The notes: generated by a model not told the origin, from the sequence alone. A stretch of DNA of 64,000 nt from Tubiluchus corallicola (GCA_030141605.1 JAQGDQ010000637.1:57933-121932); one strand, 5' to 3'. Positions 1 through 55,485 are shown, counted from the first letter of the stretch. Numbers and translations: made by a program.

Positions 1-989
1 TAACTCCAGCCATATGTAGTGTTATATTTATTATGATAAAAGTGTTAACAATTTAGCTGATGAAGTTAGGAAAGCTCTACGTCGTGTTTCAGGCATTCCA
101 TTTAATTTCACAGTAGCATTACACATTTCAGTTTTGGCATTGACCCATACGTAAAAGTAGTATCTCTTGATGAAAGTCAAAGTTGTATAAACGTATAAAC
201 GAATTGAATGATAAAAGTGTTTTTACAAAATTCAGGTGTTAAATGTATGTACTACTATACTAGTATCACTACTTTTCTGTGAGAATACATTATTTATTAG
301 TATTCATAATAACACTCCAAACAAAGTCACTCCAATAGAGAACCGTTTTTGGCAAGTCAAGGCAAATATGCAATACCAGTTTTCTCAAATAATGACATTG
401 TGTGTTTCATAAATACTGTGTTAATTAATTAACTGACTGGCTTAGGTGGAAAATTCTACAATTATTTGTTATTATTGCATTTGTGATTCTGAAATACGAC
501 TAAATTATATATATATTTAAATAATTGTACTCCCACCATATGGTGTTCAAACATTCCCACAGGAATATGCCACCACAATATTGAAGGATCCTTTTATGCT
601 TAGTTCATTTTTTAAAACAGCACATTAATACTAACAACCAAAATCAAATGGTGCTGAGTGAATTGACCGACTTTAATTATTTCACTTATTACCGCATATG
701 TTAAATTTAACGTAGTAATTTTAAAAAGTATTATGAGAGTCCGGAAAATAGTGTATCATTAATAATTTAAAAAGCAAAAATGAAGAGAAATTGTCATCCT
801 GCGACATTAAATTAAATTGGTTCACCAATGTTTCACACCCAATTGTCTATTGTCTTAGTATCTCTTGCCAAGTGTGCCAACCCTAAATGCCAAATGTCCT
901 GTGTCCAAATGTCCGCTGCCCATAAGTCACTTGCAGTTTGGTCAAAACCAGCTAGGCTGATTTGTGTTTTTCTACTTTTCATTTTCCAG
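1..989. other. Non-coding, probably intron of the polycystin gene
   Basis: No exon with family similarity was seen. The stretch is AT-rich and ends in a pyrimidine-rich acceptor (CAG at 987–989). Because the first exon at 990 begins in the middle of a codon, this is most likely an intron of a gene whose 5' exons lie before the window. Confidence 0.6.
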
Positions 990-43750
<42,761 letters not shown>

Positions 43751-43830
43751 CTTGTTAAATTCAATATGAATGATTGTGTTAGTTAAACTGAAAATGGCTG
43801 TCTTATAGTTAGTTGTAAACACCCGTCTTG

Positions 43831-43836
43831 AATAAA
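43831..43836 (+). terminator. Poly(A) signal of the polycystin-like gene
   Basis: AATAAA lies 81 bp after the TAA stop. It is the first canonical signal downstream, so it probably sets the 3' end of the transcript with a very short 3' UTR. Confidence 0.6.
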
Positions 43837-44780
43837 CATATACAGTTTTACTGCTAAGCATTGCTTTTACTGATATTCAAAATTTTATATTGTCTCTGTA
43901 AAACTACTAATATCATATTCCGCAGTACCACAAGCACATGGTTTCTATCATCGATACTTTTAATTACAAAACTAATAAGTAAACTAATTAGACATAGATC
44001 TTCAACAGGGTCATATCTTGGCCTATATATCACTTGGGTGTACCGGTACCAGTATCCGCTTTGCTACAAATGTCATCCGTCATAAAAGCAAAGTGAACGT
44101 CTCTAGAGTGAGAAACATCCAGTGGGTAGTCTGGGAAGCGATGGCAATCTTTGTAAACCTCGTTAAATTAAACAACGTGATAATTTAATGTTTAATCAGC
44201 AGATAAACTGATTGTATTTTTGCAAGGCAACAATTATTTTTGCAAGATATTAAAACTTCAAGTAAACCAAAAAAAATCAGTAATTCTTTATAATTTCAAG
44301 CAGAATGTAGCAATAAAGTTTCAAATAACTACAAAATGCATTGACGGGAGTACCTAGTCGGGTCATAATTATAAATGAACAAAGCCAGTAATCTTAGCTT
44401 TAAGACAAATGGACAACAAAATATATTTACGAAAGTCTCTCTTGCCTTTCACTTACAGCACTCCTCCAGTCCCCCTAACTGCTTGTGCGTCAATTTTTTT
44501 AAACTCTGGCGAGGCCCATGTGCCTATGCAGATTCGGTTTAATGTACGCTATATCACAGAGTTGATGATACGAATATGGCATATCGAATGCATTTTTATT
44601 TTATCAGAAAGAAGAAAGTAAAAATAATCTAAATAAATTACATTGTTTTCACCCCAACCTTTGTTACGCAGCCCTCTGTGCACCTCGATAAGCCCATTGT
44701 TTGTTGCCCGTGATGCCTGAAAACAATGCGCATCTAAGTGTTTGTCAAAACGAATTTTAGAATTTTAGTCGCACGGCAAG
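43837..44780. other. Intergenic region between polycystin-like and LRR genes
   Basis: About 0.94 kb. Apart from the 62-bp dispersed repeat I saw no coding or element signal. The promoter of the LRR gene should be here, but no TATA or initiator can be called with confidence. Confidence 0.5.
43889..43951 (+). repeat. Dispersed 62-bp repeat, copy B
   Basis: Same sequence as 41823–41886 with a few substitutions (AAAACTAC, CGCAGTACC, AGCACATGG). It lies just past the poly(A) signal of the polycystin-like gene. Confidence 0.8.
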
Positions 44781-47700
44781 ATGACGCTGCTAGTTGCAGT
44801 CTGTCTCTCAGCATTAGTAAGTTCTTCCCTGTCAGACGATTGCAATAAAACAGTTCAAGGTTGTAAATTGGATCCATCAAATCGACCAGGTTATTGTCAT
44901 GCGGAATGTTGGAATGTACCTAGCAAGCTTGAACTTGCAAGAATAGATGCCGATTTGGGAAGTTACGACCGACTCGTCGGAGTTGAATTATACAATTACC
45001 AAGGAACCGAGTTGCCAGACAATTTTCTTCAAGGAAAAGTGATACATAACGTATCAGCAGAATCTGGTGGGATAATACTGATACATCGTGGCGACTTAAC
45101 AGAGTTGGGAAAAAATTCAATAAATTGTCGTGTACATTTCATCATTGTTGATGGCACGAATCTTTCTTACATACATCCAGAAGCATTCAAGAATGCAGAG
45201 GTCAACGACATTTTCTTCGATGCTAATGAACAGCTGACGGGAACTCTGGAATTAGACCTTTCTAATAATCCGTACTTTAGGAGTTTGCGCTTCAAGGCTA
45301 ATGGTATTCAAGGACTGAAGACTCTTAAAATTAACAATAATGTAGCAGCAGAAAATGTGACGATTGAGCTGATTGGTATGTTTTCAAAAGTAATACAGAA
45401 TAGTGCTAATTATCTTACCCATGGTATGATTGATTTAACCCTTAGCTTACCAAGGGGTATTTATATTACAGTAAAGACCAAGCGGGGTAAAAAATTACCC
45501 CGTGAAAATTTTTGTTTAATACGTGTTACTAAGTCGATAGAATGACCAACTAGCAATCAAGGTGCTCCTGGAAGGGCAAAATCAAGTTCTGGGTCAAGTT
45601 GTCTTAGATATCTGAGAGTAGGAAGGATAAAAAGAGGTGTTCCACCACTGCACTATATTGTTTGTGTTATATAATTTTTGCGTGTTTTAGCAAGTCTTGT
45701 GACATAATAAACTGATGATATTCACTGTTTAATTCTGAGGCATCCACTTCGTCTTCACTTGCTGGATCTTCAAAAAATGTATCTTCATCAGCTTCAAGCT
45801 TAGTCACCTGTATAGCAAAACTTCCCACCAAACGACTAAAATGAAGAAATGTTCACAAAATTTAATATAAAATTTCTTCAGCAGATCAAATGACTTTGCA
45901 GAATTGCAGGCTGAATTTGAGGTTTGCAAAACTTCTTACTTGTCAAGGTAAACACATGGTGTTGTCAGAAAGAAACATAATGTAAAATAAATTCAAAATT
46001 TTGCCTACACAAAATACCAAACAGGCTAATAACTTACCCCACATCAGGTAGTATCTAGCACTCGGGCTTTGTAAAAAAGCATGAATAACAGTTATCAACA
46101 AAACCAAGGTACAGTTGCATAACAAACTGGCAAATATTTAATCACTACTAGTTTGAAAATTTTTCGTTGTACTCATTAGTATAAAAATGTGAGCAAACAC
46201 AGCGGGGATAACTTTTTACCCCGCCTTTGTAGGATAATGGTTAAACCCGTATTTCAGGTTTCATATCCAGAATTTTCTAAATCCTGTGAGAAAGCAATCA
46301 GAAAGGAAGTTATAGGCAAGAAAAAAATAAGCGTGTTGTGGCCGTGTATAGCAGCAGCATTGTCATACGGAAGCCTAGAAGAGACATTGCATTATTTTTC
46401 TAAAGCGCTCGAGAAAATCTGTGGCCCTCCAGATAATATCTCGAGCTGACCAATGACCAGATGTAATTAGTTAATATTAGAGATGAAGTTATTACGGGAT
46501 AACCTGGGTTGAGTCACACAAAAACTTTGAAGTTTTAATAGACTGCTTACCATTGAATCTCATATCTGGGAAAAGATGAACAAAGCTAAGAAGATAGTGA
46601 GGATAATAACTAGAGCCTTTACCTCTTTGACCAATAGTATGTTCATCTGTCTGTACAAATTCCTCGCAAAGGACCATCTTTCGGAGTTTTCGAGCTCAAT
46701 CTGGCACCCAATCAATGATCAAATACATCCATCAGCTGGAACAAGTACAAAGATATGCGACAAGAAAGTTTAGTGATTTGAGAGAATTATAGTATAGTAT
46801 AGTGACCAGAAAAAGTTCTTTAAATTGTCAACACCAGCTTACTACAGACTGAGAGGCGACATGATAGAGGCTTATAAGAACTTAATAAATATAATTTATA
46901 TGATAAAGATGTAAGTTAACGGTTGCAGTTGAGAGCGCAGGTGACCAGATTGATCACAAGAAGCCATTCATTAGGCCATTCATCAGTTATGCAAGTTCAG
47001 GTCTAATAAGTGTATGGAACTGAATCGTTTTTCACACAGACTTGTAGATTCGGAAAGTTTACCTATTAATATCGTAGGCGTAGCAACTGTAGGCATGTAA
47101 TTAAGAGAAGCCAAATATATATATAGCTAAATCACACGCGCACATGCGTGCATGCACGCACGCACACATGAACACATACATATGATGATAATGATAATAA
47201 CCGAATTATACAAAAAATAATCAATTACAGCAAAAGATTCCATCAACTTAAACTCCTCACGTAAAAGAAACGTCAAATGTTGCTTGTCAGGAGATGTTTA
47301 TCGTAAGAAAAAGTTTCAATAATCATTGTTTATATAAAGTTAAACCACTATCAATAGTTTTGTTGACACATTACTTTTTTATTCTTTTCTGCTATATTCG
47401 GAACAAACTTTTTCAGAAATTGTGACTAACTGCCTCTGTTTTCAGTAATGAATAGATCGTTTTGCGTGCATTCTGTGATGAGTGATTTGCTCTATGTATT
47501 ATAAACATTGTATTTAAAGGGAGCGTTAAAACGGTACATATATATATATATATTTCAAAATACAAAAAAGTTACTCGGACACACGTTTGTGTTGTAAGAA
47601 GATTCTTTTTTTTTAGTTTTCTCAGGTTAAGTGACGTTTTTTGGTGGCTGACTACAACTGAAGGTAATTTCGACTTCTGAAAATATTTTAATTTTTAGAT

Positions 47701-48130
47701 GAACAAATGAGATGCGACTGCAGTTTAATCTGGATTGTTGTGCCACCATGGTCCAATAACAGTCGTACCAGGGTTGACTGCGTGTGGCCTAAAAAGGTTA
47801 CTAATGCTAAACTTGAAGATTTTGAGTGTGATATACCACCAAATATGACAACAACAACGACGACAACAGAAATAAATACAGATGAAATTCCAAACTCGTC
47901 AATGTTATCTGTATCCAAAATCATACCAGGCATCATGGTTGGTATTCTGATCCTCTTAGGGTTATTGTAGTTTTTTGGGAAGGAAAAAATAAAAGCAGGA
48001 TAATGCGACTGGAGAGCCGCAAAATGCAACTGAAGAAACAAAAGAACCAGAAACTGCAGAACCGGATAATCAGCAGGACACTGCCAAATCAGTTAATGCA
48101 CATGATACAGTAGGCCGGTATACAGACTAA
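44781..48130 (+). CDS. LRR-type secreted/membrane-anchored protein, two exons, frame break in the tail
   Basis: Exon 1 is 44781–45375 (ATG in CAAGATGA, donor GTATGT) and exon 2 starts at 47699 (acceptor TTTTTAG). The protein has a signal peptide (LLVAVCLSALVSSSLS), a Cys cluster like an LRR N-cap, irregular leucine-rich repeats including LELDLSNNP and LKTLKINNN, and a C-cap starting C-D-C-S-L-I-W with two later cysteines. A Thr-rich stalk and a hydrophobic end (IIPGIMVGILILLGLL) follow, then a TAG at 47968–47970. Directly after, 47999–48127 is open and reads like an acidic cytoplasmic tail (E-E-T-K-E-P-E-T-A-E-P), stopping TAA at 48128 just before AATAAA. It is in another frame, separated by stops. 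Options: a short (or GPI-type) protein ending at 47970, a frameshifted gene, or an undetected very short intron. Exact function unknown; LRR ectodomains usually bind proteins. Confidence 0.72.
45482..46224. other. Two related GC-rich hairpins in the LRR intron
   Basis: A perfect inverted repeat CGGGGTAA–AAAA–TTACCCCG at 45483–45502 and a related one, GCGGGG...CCCCGC with TA-rich middle, at 46202–46224. They stand out in AT-rich DNA and may be the palindromic ends of a roughly 740-bp element; no target duplication was confirmed. Confidence 0.35.
46555..47110 (+). pseudogene. Decayed LINE ORF2 C-terminal fragment (CR1/jockey-like)
   Basis: Conserved post-catalytic blocks of LINE reverse transcriptases occur in order across three frames. 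Near 46600: R-A-F-T-S-L-T-N-S-M-F-I-C-L-Y-K. Near 46690: S-S-S-I-W-H-P, then Q-L-E-Q-V-Q-R-Y-A-T-R-K near 46735. Near 46840: P-A-Y-Y-R-L-R-G-D-M-I-E-A-Y-K, and S-H-S-L near 46965. The last match is F-F-T-x2-L-V-D-S near 47035. Stops and frameshifts interrupt it. It is in the intron of the LRR gene, sense orientation. The DMIEAYK block suggests the CR1/jockey group. Confidence 0.82.
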
Positions 48131-48136
48131 AGGATA

Positions 48137-48142
48137 AATAAA
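48137..48142 (+). terminator. Poly(A) signal of the LRR gene
   Basis: AATAAA starts 7 bp after the TAA at 48128–48130. Its closeness to that stop favours the 47999–48127 segment being part of the ancestral coding region. Confidence 0.5.
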
Positions 48143-48837
48143 TTTTTAGAATGCTGAGTCAGAATTTATTAATTTTTGTCAAAATGTTTGCAAGGAACCC
48201 TTGACATGCCTAAAGTGAAATTACGAACTGGCTGCTGATAATGTGAAAGTTTGCAAGCAAGACGTGACACTGACTTTGAAAGAAGTTGTTGTTGCTTCTT
48301 CTCTTTGCTTCAAGTACAATCTATTTCAGTATGAATGTGAACATGCTCGCTGTTGAAAGTTAGTAAATTAGTTTTAGTTACATAATATTTTGTTTAATTT
48401 CCCACACAAAAGCGTTATCTGTTACTGTTTATCTCAATACATTGTTATCGTTTTGAATTATGTGAATTTTTGCTGTTTGTTCTGAACCACCACGAGGTTT
48501 TGAAATTAATTGAATTGGAGCTAATTTCGTAGCGTGCATCTAGTAGCATGAAATCGTTTTAGCTGCTTAAACAATGTAATCAGTAGACTTTATCACTGCT
48601 GACGCAGGTAAGTCAGGTGAGTAAGAAAGCCAGGCACTCCTGTTTACCAGCTCGGCTACCTAAATAACACGAGAAGCAACTTTGTGGTTCCCTCTAGTGG
48701 GGAAATAACAAAAAAATTAAGTAAGCAAATACATTATATGAACAATTTGCTCTATACGCAGATGTCAGTAAGAATGCATTCTGGAAAATACGATTGGCAC
48801 CATTTTGACGATAAGAGAAAGAGCGATATGAGAAAAA

Positions 48838-48924
48838 GAGAGAGTGAAATCGCAAGAGAGAGAGAGAAGGAAGGGAGCAGAAAGAGAAAATAAAGAAATG
48901 GAGGGAGGGAGGATGAAGACACAA

Positions 48925-48992
<68 letters not shown>

Positions 48993-49092
48993 GGAGAGAG
49001 AGAGAGAGAAAGAGAGAAAGAGAAAGAGAGAGAAAGAGAGAGAGAGAGAGAAAGTGAGAGAGAGAAGAGTGAGAGAAGGGACAGAGAGAGTG

Positions 49093-49128
<36 letters not shown>
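48838..49128. repeat. (GA)n-rich tract, about 290 bp
   Basis: GA dinucleotides interrupted by AAAG and CACA. Purine-only plus strand. Confidence 0.95.
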
Positions 49129-49132
<4 letters not shown>

Positions 49133-49461
49133 AGATTTAACTATATAACAATCTACGCTAATGACGTCTAATTACTGAAGAAAAGTTTACATCACTATTT
49201 AAAATGTTCTTGCATAAAAATTTTTTACTCTTATTCAACCTGACGTATAAACTGTATGCACATTTTATGAGAATCACATCAAAATAAATAATAAAAAGTC
49301 TAGTAGAAATCTGGCGCTCATATCATATGAAAAGTTAAACAGCTTCAGTGTTGATACATTATATGCAACCTTGAGTTTACTAAAATTGTAAGAATAAAAA
49401 TGTCTCCAAGTGGACATACAATAAAAAGTAGTGCAGTAAGTATTAAACAATTATCTCTTCA

Positions 49462-49466
<5 letters not shown>

Positions 49467-49527
<61 letters not shown>

Positions 49528-49530
49528 TGA
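49467..49530. repeat. (GA)n microsatellite
   Basis: About 30 GA repeats. Confidence 0.97.
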
Positions 49531-50863
49531 GAGAGGTGGCAAGGTACACAGTGTTCTAAACTATATGTCTTGGAAGATGGGAAGAAAGAAATGGTTCGCA
49601 TTCCTGGCTAGATTTTTTTTTCATATTCTTGAATGTCAACGCTACCGCAATTCCGACAATTTGTCCCAACAGTTTTTAAAATAAAAATAACAAAACTCAG
49701 TCGTGATCATTAATATAGAGAAAACAGATTACAGAACTAGTACAACCTCGGCTTAGTGTTTTTACTTTTAGAAGATTATATAGACAAGATAATCAGGTAA
49801 ACTGCGCCAAATAAATTTTAAAAATCGGAAGGGAAACATAAAGGGAGAGGAAAGGGGACTTTAAATTAATTCGCAAGGAATTTTCCAAAAGAAGTTATAG
49901 TAGTTAGTATTACGCTTACTTGTTTGAAAGACGTATGTAAATGGAAAAAATAAATTAATAATTTCAAAGTTCACGCTAACTAGTAAAACGTCATTGACTC
50001 ACCTTCCCATTGTGCACTCCTGGTTCACCACAGAGCATATCATTGATCTCACTGACAATATGAATTAACCTTTTACTTAGTTAGTGAAGTGTTGACTACA
50101 TGTTTCCAACGACATGTCGTCAAAATGCCTGCGCCTAACCGGTCATCGCGGGAGTTTAAATTTACAAGTTTTATACAACGTTACTACTAACGCAAGCCCT
50201 GTGCGCAATAATGTAATACGTTTGTGATACAAAATTTCAACACGAATTTTTCAAGCTTTATTTATTAAGAGCATTTTCTAGTGCTTTATGTCAAAACTAC
50301 CTGTCAAATGATGCTGTCTCAGGCTTCGTATTATAAAGAATCATGTGTGTTAGTTACTTACTCAGGTATTGACACGGTGACTTTGTTGACACATCCTCCA
50401 CAGATTGGACTAATTTTGCTCAAAATGTCTGTTTACTAATATCTTCTTATCGCTTAATCAGTTTACCTCCAAAGTCTATGCACATTTTAATGTCGTAGTG
50501 GTCAGGAACTATGACGGAGGTTACACGTGGCTCTATGGTATCATTTTAGTACGTTCACACCTGATCATTTTTGTGGAATAGTTTGTCTTTGTAATAATTA
50601 TTTCTTGTGAAAAGACCGCAAAGTATCACAATAATGGTGAGATGCTATTGAATTTTACCATTAATAATCACTTACGTGTCACTTAAGTTTGACATAGTGA
50701 CGCTAAACAAGTTAGCAGTAGTTATCGTTAAAAACTAAGGCTGATAATTTAATGTTGTACATTTTACAGAAATTTGATAATTTATTTTAAGAATAATTAG
50801 TAGCAAAAGTATTCTAAAAAGAAACGTGCGAGAAAGCAGTCAGACAGAAGGAAAGAATGAGAG

Positions 50864-50880
50864 AGGGGAGAGAGAGAGGG

Positions 50881-50940
<60 letters not shown>
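50864..50940. repeat. (GA)n microsatellite
   Basis: GA repeats with AAAG interruptions, about 230 bp upstream of the first recognised SLC6 exon. Confidence 0.95.
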
Positions 50941-52119
50941 GAGAGAAACGAAAGGGGGAGAAATTGACAGGAGCAGTTTTTGAATTAATGAGAATGTGTG
51001 TGAGAGAGAAAGAGAAACAGAAGAGGAAGATATAGAGGGGAAAGTGCTTAATGGGAACAGAAATTCAATATGGCATTTGGAATTTATGAAACAGTTTTCT
51101 AAAAACTGTAAATGCTGCTAAGCGCGATACGAAACGACAAAGAAAAAGTAATATTTATTTCCTGTAACAAACAGAAGAAAGAAGCCAAAGAACGGATTCA
51201 GTGAGGTAGCCAGTTGGAATTTTTCTTACGATGGTTTCCTATGCAGTTGGATTGGGAAATGTGTGGAGATTCCCTTACTTAGCATACAAGAGTGGCGGAG
51301 GTAAAGTACTCAAGTATTATTGCTTACATTAACTATAGATCACTAATTAGATTATAATGTACAGTCAATTCTATTCAATTCAAATTTTTATTCCCACCTA
51401 TGACAATATAAAATACAAATACAGTACTATAATTACTATCTATATTTTTACAATTTTCTTGGAATAATGTCTAATAAACTAAAGCTATGCTGTTAAAGCA
51501 TGAGGAAGCACAGAACAGGGGGTGGATGCATAAATTTTACTGATTTTTTCTAATTACACGAGACGCTTATCGCGCTTTTATTACTAAATCTTTCTAACAT
51601 TTTTTTGTAAACATTAAAATAAACGTAGAAAGCTTACTCTTTCCTTTAAAAGGTAACCGTTATTATAGCAAGTCGTTTCTGTTGTAGGTGCATTCTTTAT
51701 TCCGTATTTTGTGATGCTGGCGTTCGTTGGTATGCCCGTATTCTTTCTGGAAATAGCCTTTGGTCAGTACTGTAGCCTCGGTCCTATCACGGCATGGAAA
51801 GCAAGTCCATTATTTAAAGGTAATTTAAAGTTAAACTTATTTTGTGTAATAAGAACTCGAGGAAAATTGGTAACAACTTTTCTTCGAGTCCTAAACTGAC
51901 CCTTGTTCTTCAAGGTCACCGAGTGCAGTAATAATCTGCCCCACTACAAGTTACGTCAAAATTTACATGAAAAAGAGCAGTAACAATAATATTATAATAA
52001 CAGATCACATACTTAGATAAACAACGCATTCAGAAACACGTCCCTGTAAATACGGGGCTCTTTTAAGGATAGTTGATGACAAAATACGATAAGTTATAAC
52101 AAACACATCTACATATATA

Positions 52120-52650
52120 TCACACTACTGATTGAATTCATTAATTCTTAGTAAATTCGTACCTGTTAATAATTTAGAATCACGTATTGTTGAAATTTTA
52201 TGCACATAGTTAATCAACAATTTATTAACTTCTACATCTCCACTTTTGTTTAAAAATATAAACTTATCAATATCACACATGGATGGCAATTCTGGAAAAA
52301 TATCTGATATCAGATTTAAGACCTTGCCGTCCAATAAACATTGCATTGCATACTAAAGTGAAAATCATCTTCCGTGCTCCCATTCTTACACAAAGTACAT
52401 TTTCTCATATCAACTGGTGTTTTAGGTCTGGTATATCGACCAGCTTCAATTTATAATCTATACACGCTAACACGGATTTTTGTGTAGGTTTCCTTATTTG
52501 TTCCAGGAACATCAGTAATCAAAAGAACATCAATCGAGCCTATACCCAGATTTGAACAGTCTATACGTCCTTGGTTTATTAGAGCCATTTGGTCAAGCAT
52601 TATCATTATGGATAGTATATGCAAAGTAGCTATTATAATTACTGCCATAT
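52120..52650 (-). pseudogene. Decayed LINE ORF2 C-terminal fragment
   Basis: On the minus strand, downward from 52500: T-K-I-R-V-S-V-Y, I-E-A-G-R-Y-T-R-P, then the C-T-L-C...E-D-D-F-H-F...C-N-V-Y zinc-knuckle-like block near 52370. This matches the C-terminal end of many LINE ORF2 proteins. After a frameshift it continues as K-F-I-F-L-N-K-S-G-D-V-E-V-N-K-L-L near 52240. It lies in SLC6 intron 2, antisense to the gene. Confidence 0.78.
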
Positions 52651-52778
52651 AATTATAGAATATGTCAGATCAATGTGCCAATCAAGCCAATACATCGGGC
52701 GGCAAATGCTCTCCTGGTATTCCTTTTCCTTTAATAGAATCGCTCAAAGGTTCTTGCTCGCCATTTTGAACGATTTAA

Positions 52779-52956
52779 AGCATAAAATTACAAAATATAT
52801 AAAATTTTAAAAAGATTAAGCAAGGTAGAACATACAGCGACAAACACTATTTCACTGTTTCGTTCATTTATCTTGTAACAGTGTAATAGTGTTTGCCACT
52901 GTATGTTCTGCCTTGCTTATCTTTTTTAAAAAAAATTATATTTTGTAATTTTATGT
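52779..52956. mobile_element. Foldback (inverted-repeat) element, about 178 bp
   Basis: Left arm 52779–52857 (CATAAAATTACAAAATATAT...AAGCAAGGTAGAACATACAG...AACACTAT) and right arm 52876–52956 (ATAGTGTTTGCCACTGTATG...CTTGCTTATCTTTTTT...TTTTATG) are reverse complements with few mismatches, around a loop of about 18 bases. The transcript would form a long hairpin. It is in SLC6 intron 2. Confidence 0.8.
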
Positions 52957-52998
52957 TGTACTGCAATTCAACCATTTGGTTGTAATGATAATAAATAA

Positions 52999-53216
<218 letters not shown>

Positions 53217-53517
53217 CTTAAAAAAGTTTTTAAGACATGATACAATAAACTATGTTATGATCATATCATTGAAAATGACCCTAATGAATGACAATTTAAT
53301 TTAAATACTAATCATTAAACTTTTCACTAAATAACTAATATAACTAACGGGAAGATTTAACAATATTTGTTTCATTAGTAATTGTTTGGTTTGTATATTA
53401 TAGTGTCATCATATTTCGTAATTGAAATTGTATATATGTCTTGTTTTTTGTTTATTTCAAAATAGTAATTGTATGTATGATTTGTATGTATTTTTGACAC
53501 TAATAAATAAATAAATA

Positions 53518-53589
<72 letters not shown>

Positions 53590-53601
53590 TACTACTACTA
53601 C

Positions 53602-53685
<84 letters not shown>

Positions 53686-53711
53686 TATTATTATTATGAT
53701 CATTATTATTA
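53518..53711. repeat. (ATT)n microsatellite with (ACT)n interior
   Basis: ATT repeats with a short ACT block at about 53587–53601, in SLC6 intron 2 about 120 bp before exon 3. Confidence 0.97.
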
Positions 53712-54154
53712 AAAAACTGCAAATTTTTTAGACCTAAAACTTCGAGTGTTTGCCAAATTTCAAGCTGGCTTCCATTATTCGAAAGCTGGTTTTCAAACTG
53801 TCTGTTCCACTAACTATTGCTCGTTCAACAGGATTGGGAATGGCTTCTGTAACGGTTGCTGGGATGGTTGGTATCTATTACAACGTAATCGTGACTCATT
53901 CTCTCTACTTCATGATTGCTTCCATGAGATCGGAGGTACCCTGGGCCACTTGTGAGCATGAATGGAACACAGAACAATGCGTAGAAGATCTGAACTCCAC
54001 TGGACGAAATCCAAATGAGACGTACTACACGCCATCGGAAGAATACTTCTAGTAAGTGGTGGTTTTTTATCGTTCGTTGCTCCTCTTTCCTTTACGGAGC
54101 TCAAATGAAAATGACGCAGTAGTGAGCTATGATCAAACTTTGTCATTGCAGGCT

Positions 54155-54560
54155 TTTGTTCGACCTACTTATCAACCGAGTTAACATAAAATTTTCAACA
54201 AACGTTCCTATCTGGATCGTCCTATTCATCAACCATGTTAACACAAAATTTTCGACAAACGTTCCTATCTGGATCGTCCTATTCATCAACCACGTTAACA
54301 TAAAATTTTCAACAAACATTCCTGCCTGAATCGTCCTATTCATCATCAACTATGTTAGCATAAAATTTTCAACAAACGTTCCTGCCTGAATCGTCCTATT
54401 CATCAACCATGTTAACATAAAATTTTCAACAAACGTTCCTACCTGAATCGTCCTATTCATCAACCGAGTTAACATAAAATTTTCAACAAACATTCCTGCC
54501 TGAATCGTCCTATTCATCAACCATGTTAACATAAAATTTTCGACAAACGTACCTTCGTGA
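54155..54560. repeat. Minisatellite, 57-bp unit, about 7 copies
   Basis: The unit is CATCAACCATGTTAACATAA, AATTTTCAACAAACGTTCCT and GCCTGAATCGTCCTATT. It lies in SLC6 intron 3. Frames stay open on both strands because 57 is a multiple of three. Confidence 0.94.
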
Positions 54561-55485
54561 ATCGACTATTCATTCGTTATCGTATAGCCCACAACAAAAA
54601 ATAAAAACATTTACTTACCTAAAAATAAAGGTTTTTTTGTCATCACGTCGCCTGTGCGTACCAAGCGATGACATCACAAATGAACATCATTTTCAAAAGC
54701 AGAAGCGTTCCATGAGTTTGCTGCTTATAATAGTGAAAATTAACCATGGTGTCAATGTACAATATTAACTGTTATACACAAAAACTGGGTAAATTTTTGT
54801 TTAAAAATCTTAATTCCAAACTTGCGAATGTGTGTCATCATGCGACTTCACCAAAAAATGTGTGCTACGTCACAACTGAACTACTGGACTGAAAGGTATA
54901 GCATGTATTTTTCGCAAGGAAATTACGAGAACCTGCTACGTCAATCTAGCTTGCGAATGGCAAAATGCATGTAACAGAACACAGACGCGAACTTATACTA
55001 CCGTGGAAATAATTCTTTCACGTAAGTCACTCATAAGAAATAATTATGTTCTCTTTCAATATTTTATACATTAGGTTTTCATAGATTTTTATACATTTCC
55101 AAGAGCCGTTTAAGAATTGGGTCCTGTTTCCCTTTAACGAATCTGTCTTGTTTTGATCATTATTATTTGCAGCAATCAGGTGCTGAACATTTCCAGTGGC
55201 ATCGATGAACCAGGAGGCCTCAGATGGGAGTTGGCTGGCACTTTGGCAGCAGCTTGGATAATTGTGTTTCTAGTTCTTATAAAGTGCGTCCGAATATTGG
55301 GAAAGGTAAGAAGTGACAACTGTTAAACGATTTAAACGACAACGCTGTCGTTTTCGTCGTGAGCGTCATTGTTATAACTGTTAATGTCATCTAGGGTTGC
55401 CACCACTCTTGATTTTGTCCGGAGGCTCCTAAAATTCAGCCACAGATTCGTAGTTTGGCCGGATTTAAAAAAAGGTGTAACATAT

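Larger units (their letters stand above)
48143..51172. other. Intergenic region with GA microsatellites
   Basis: No gene recognised in about 3 kb. It contains long GA tracts (48838–49128, 49467–49530, 50864–50940). Arg/Glu-rich open frames over these are composition artefacts. Any upstream SLC6 exon or promoter could be here but was not identified. Confidence 0.55.

Noticed and set aside
46189-46449. 87-codon open frame in the LRR intron
   Set aside because: No recognised family, no splice context and repeat-rich surroundings; kept only as part of the hairpin finding.
47130-47170. Z-DNA-like alternating CA/CG tract as regulatory element
   Set aside because: Short simple-sequence tract; nothing shows function.
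48684-51035. Arg/Glu-rich open frames
   Set aside because: Translation of GA microsatellites with no family similarity.
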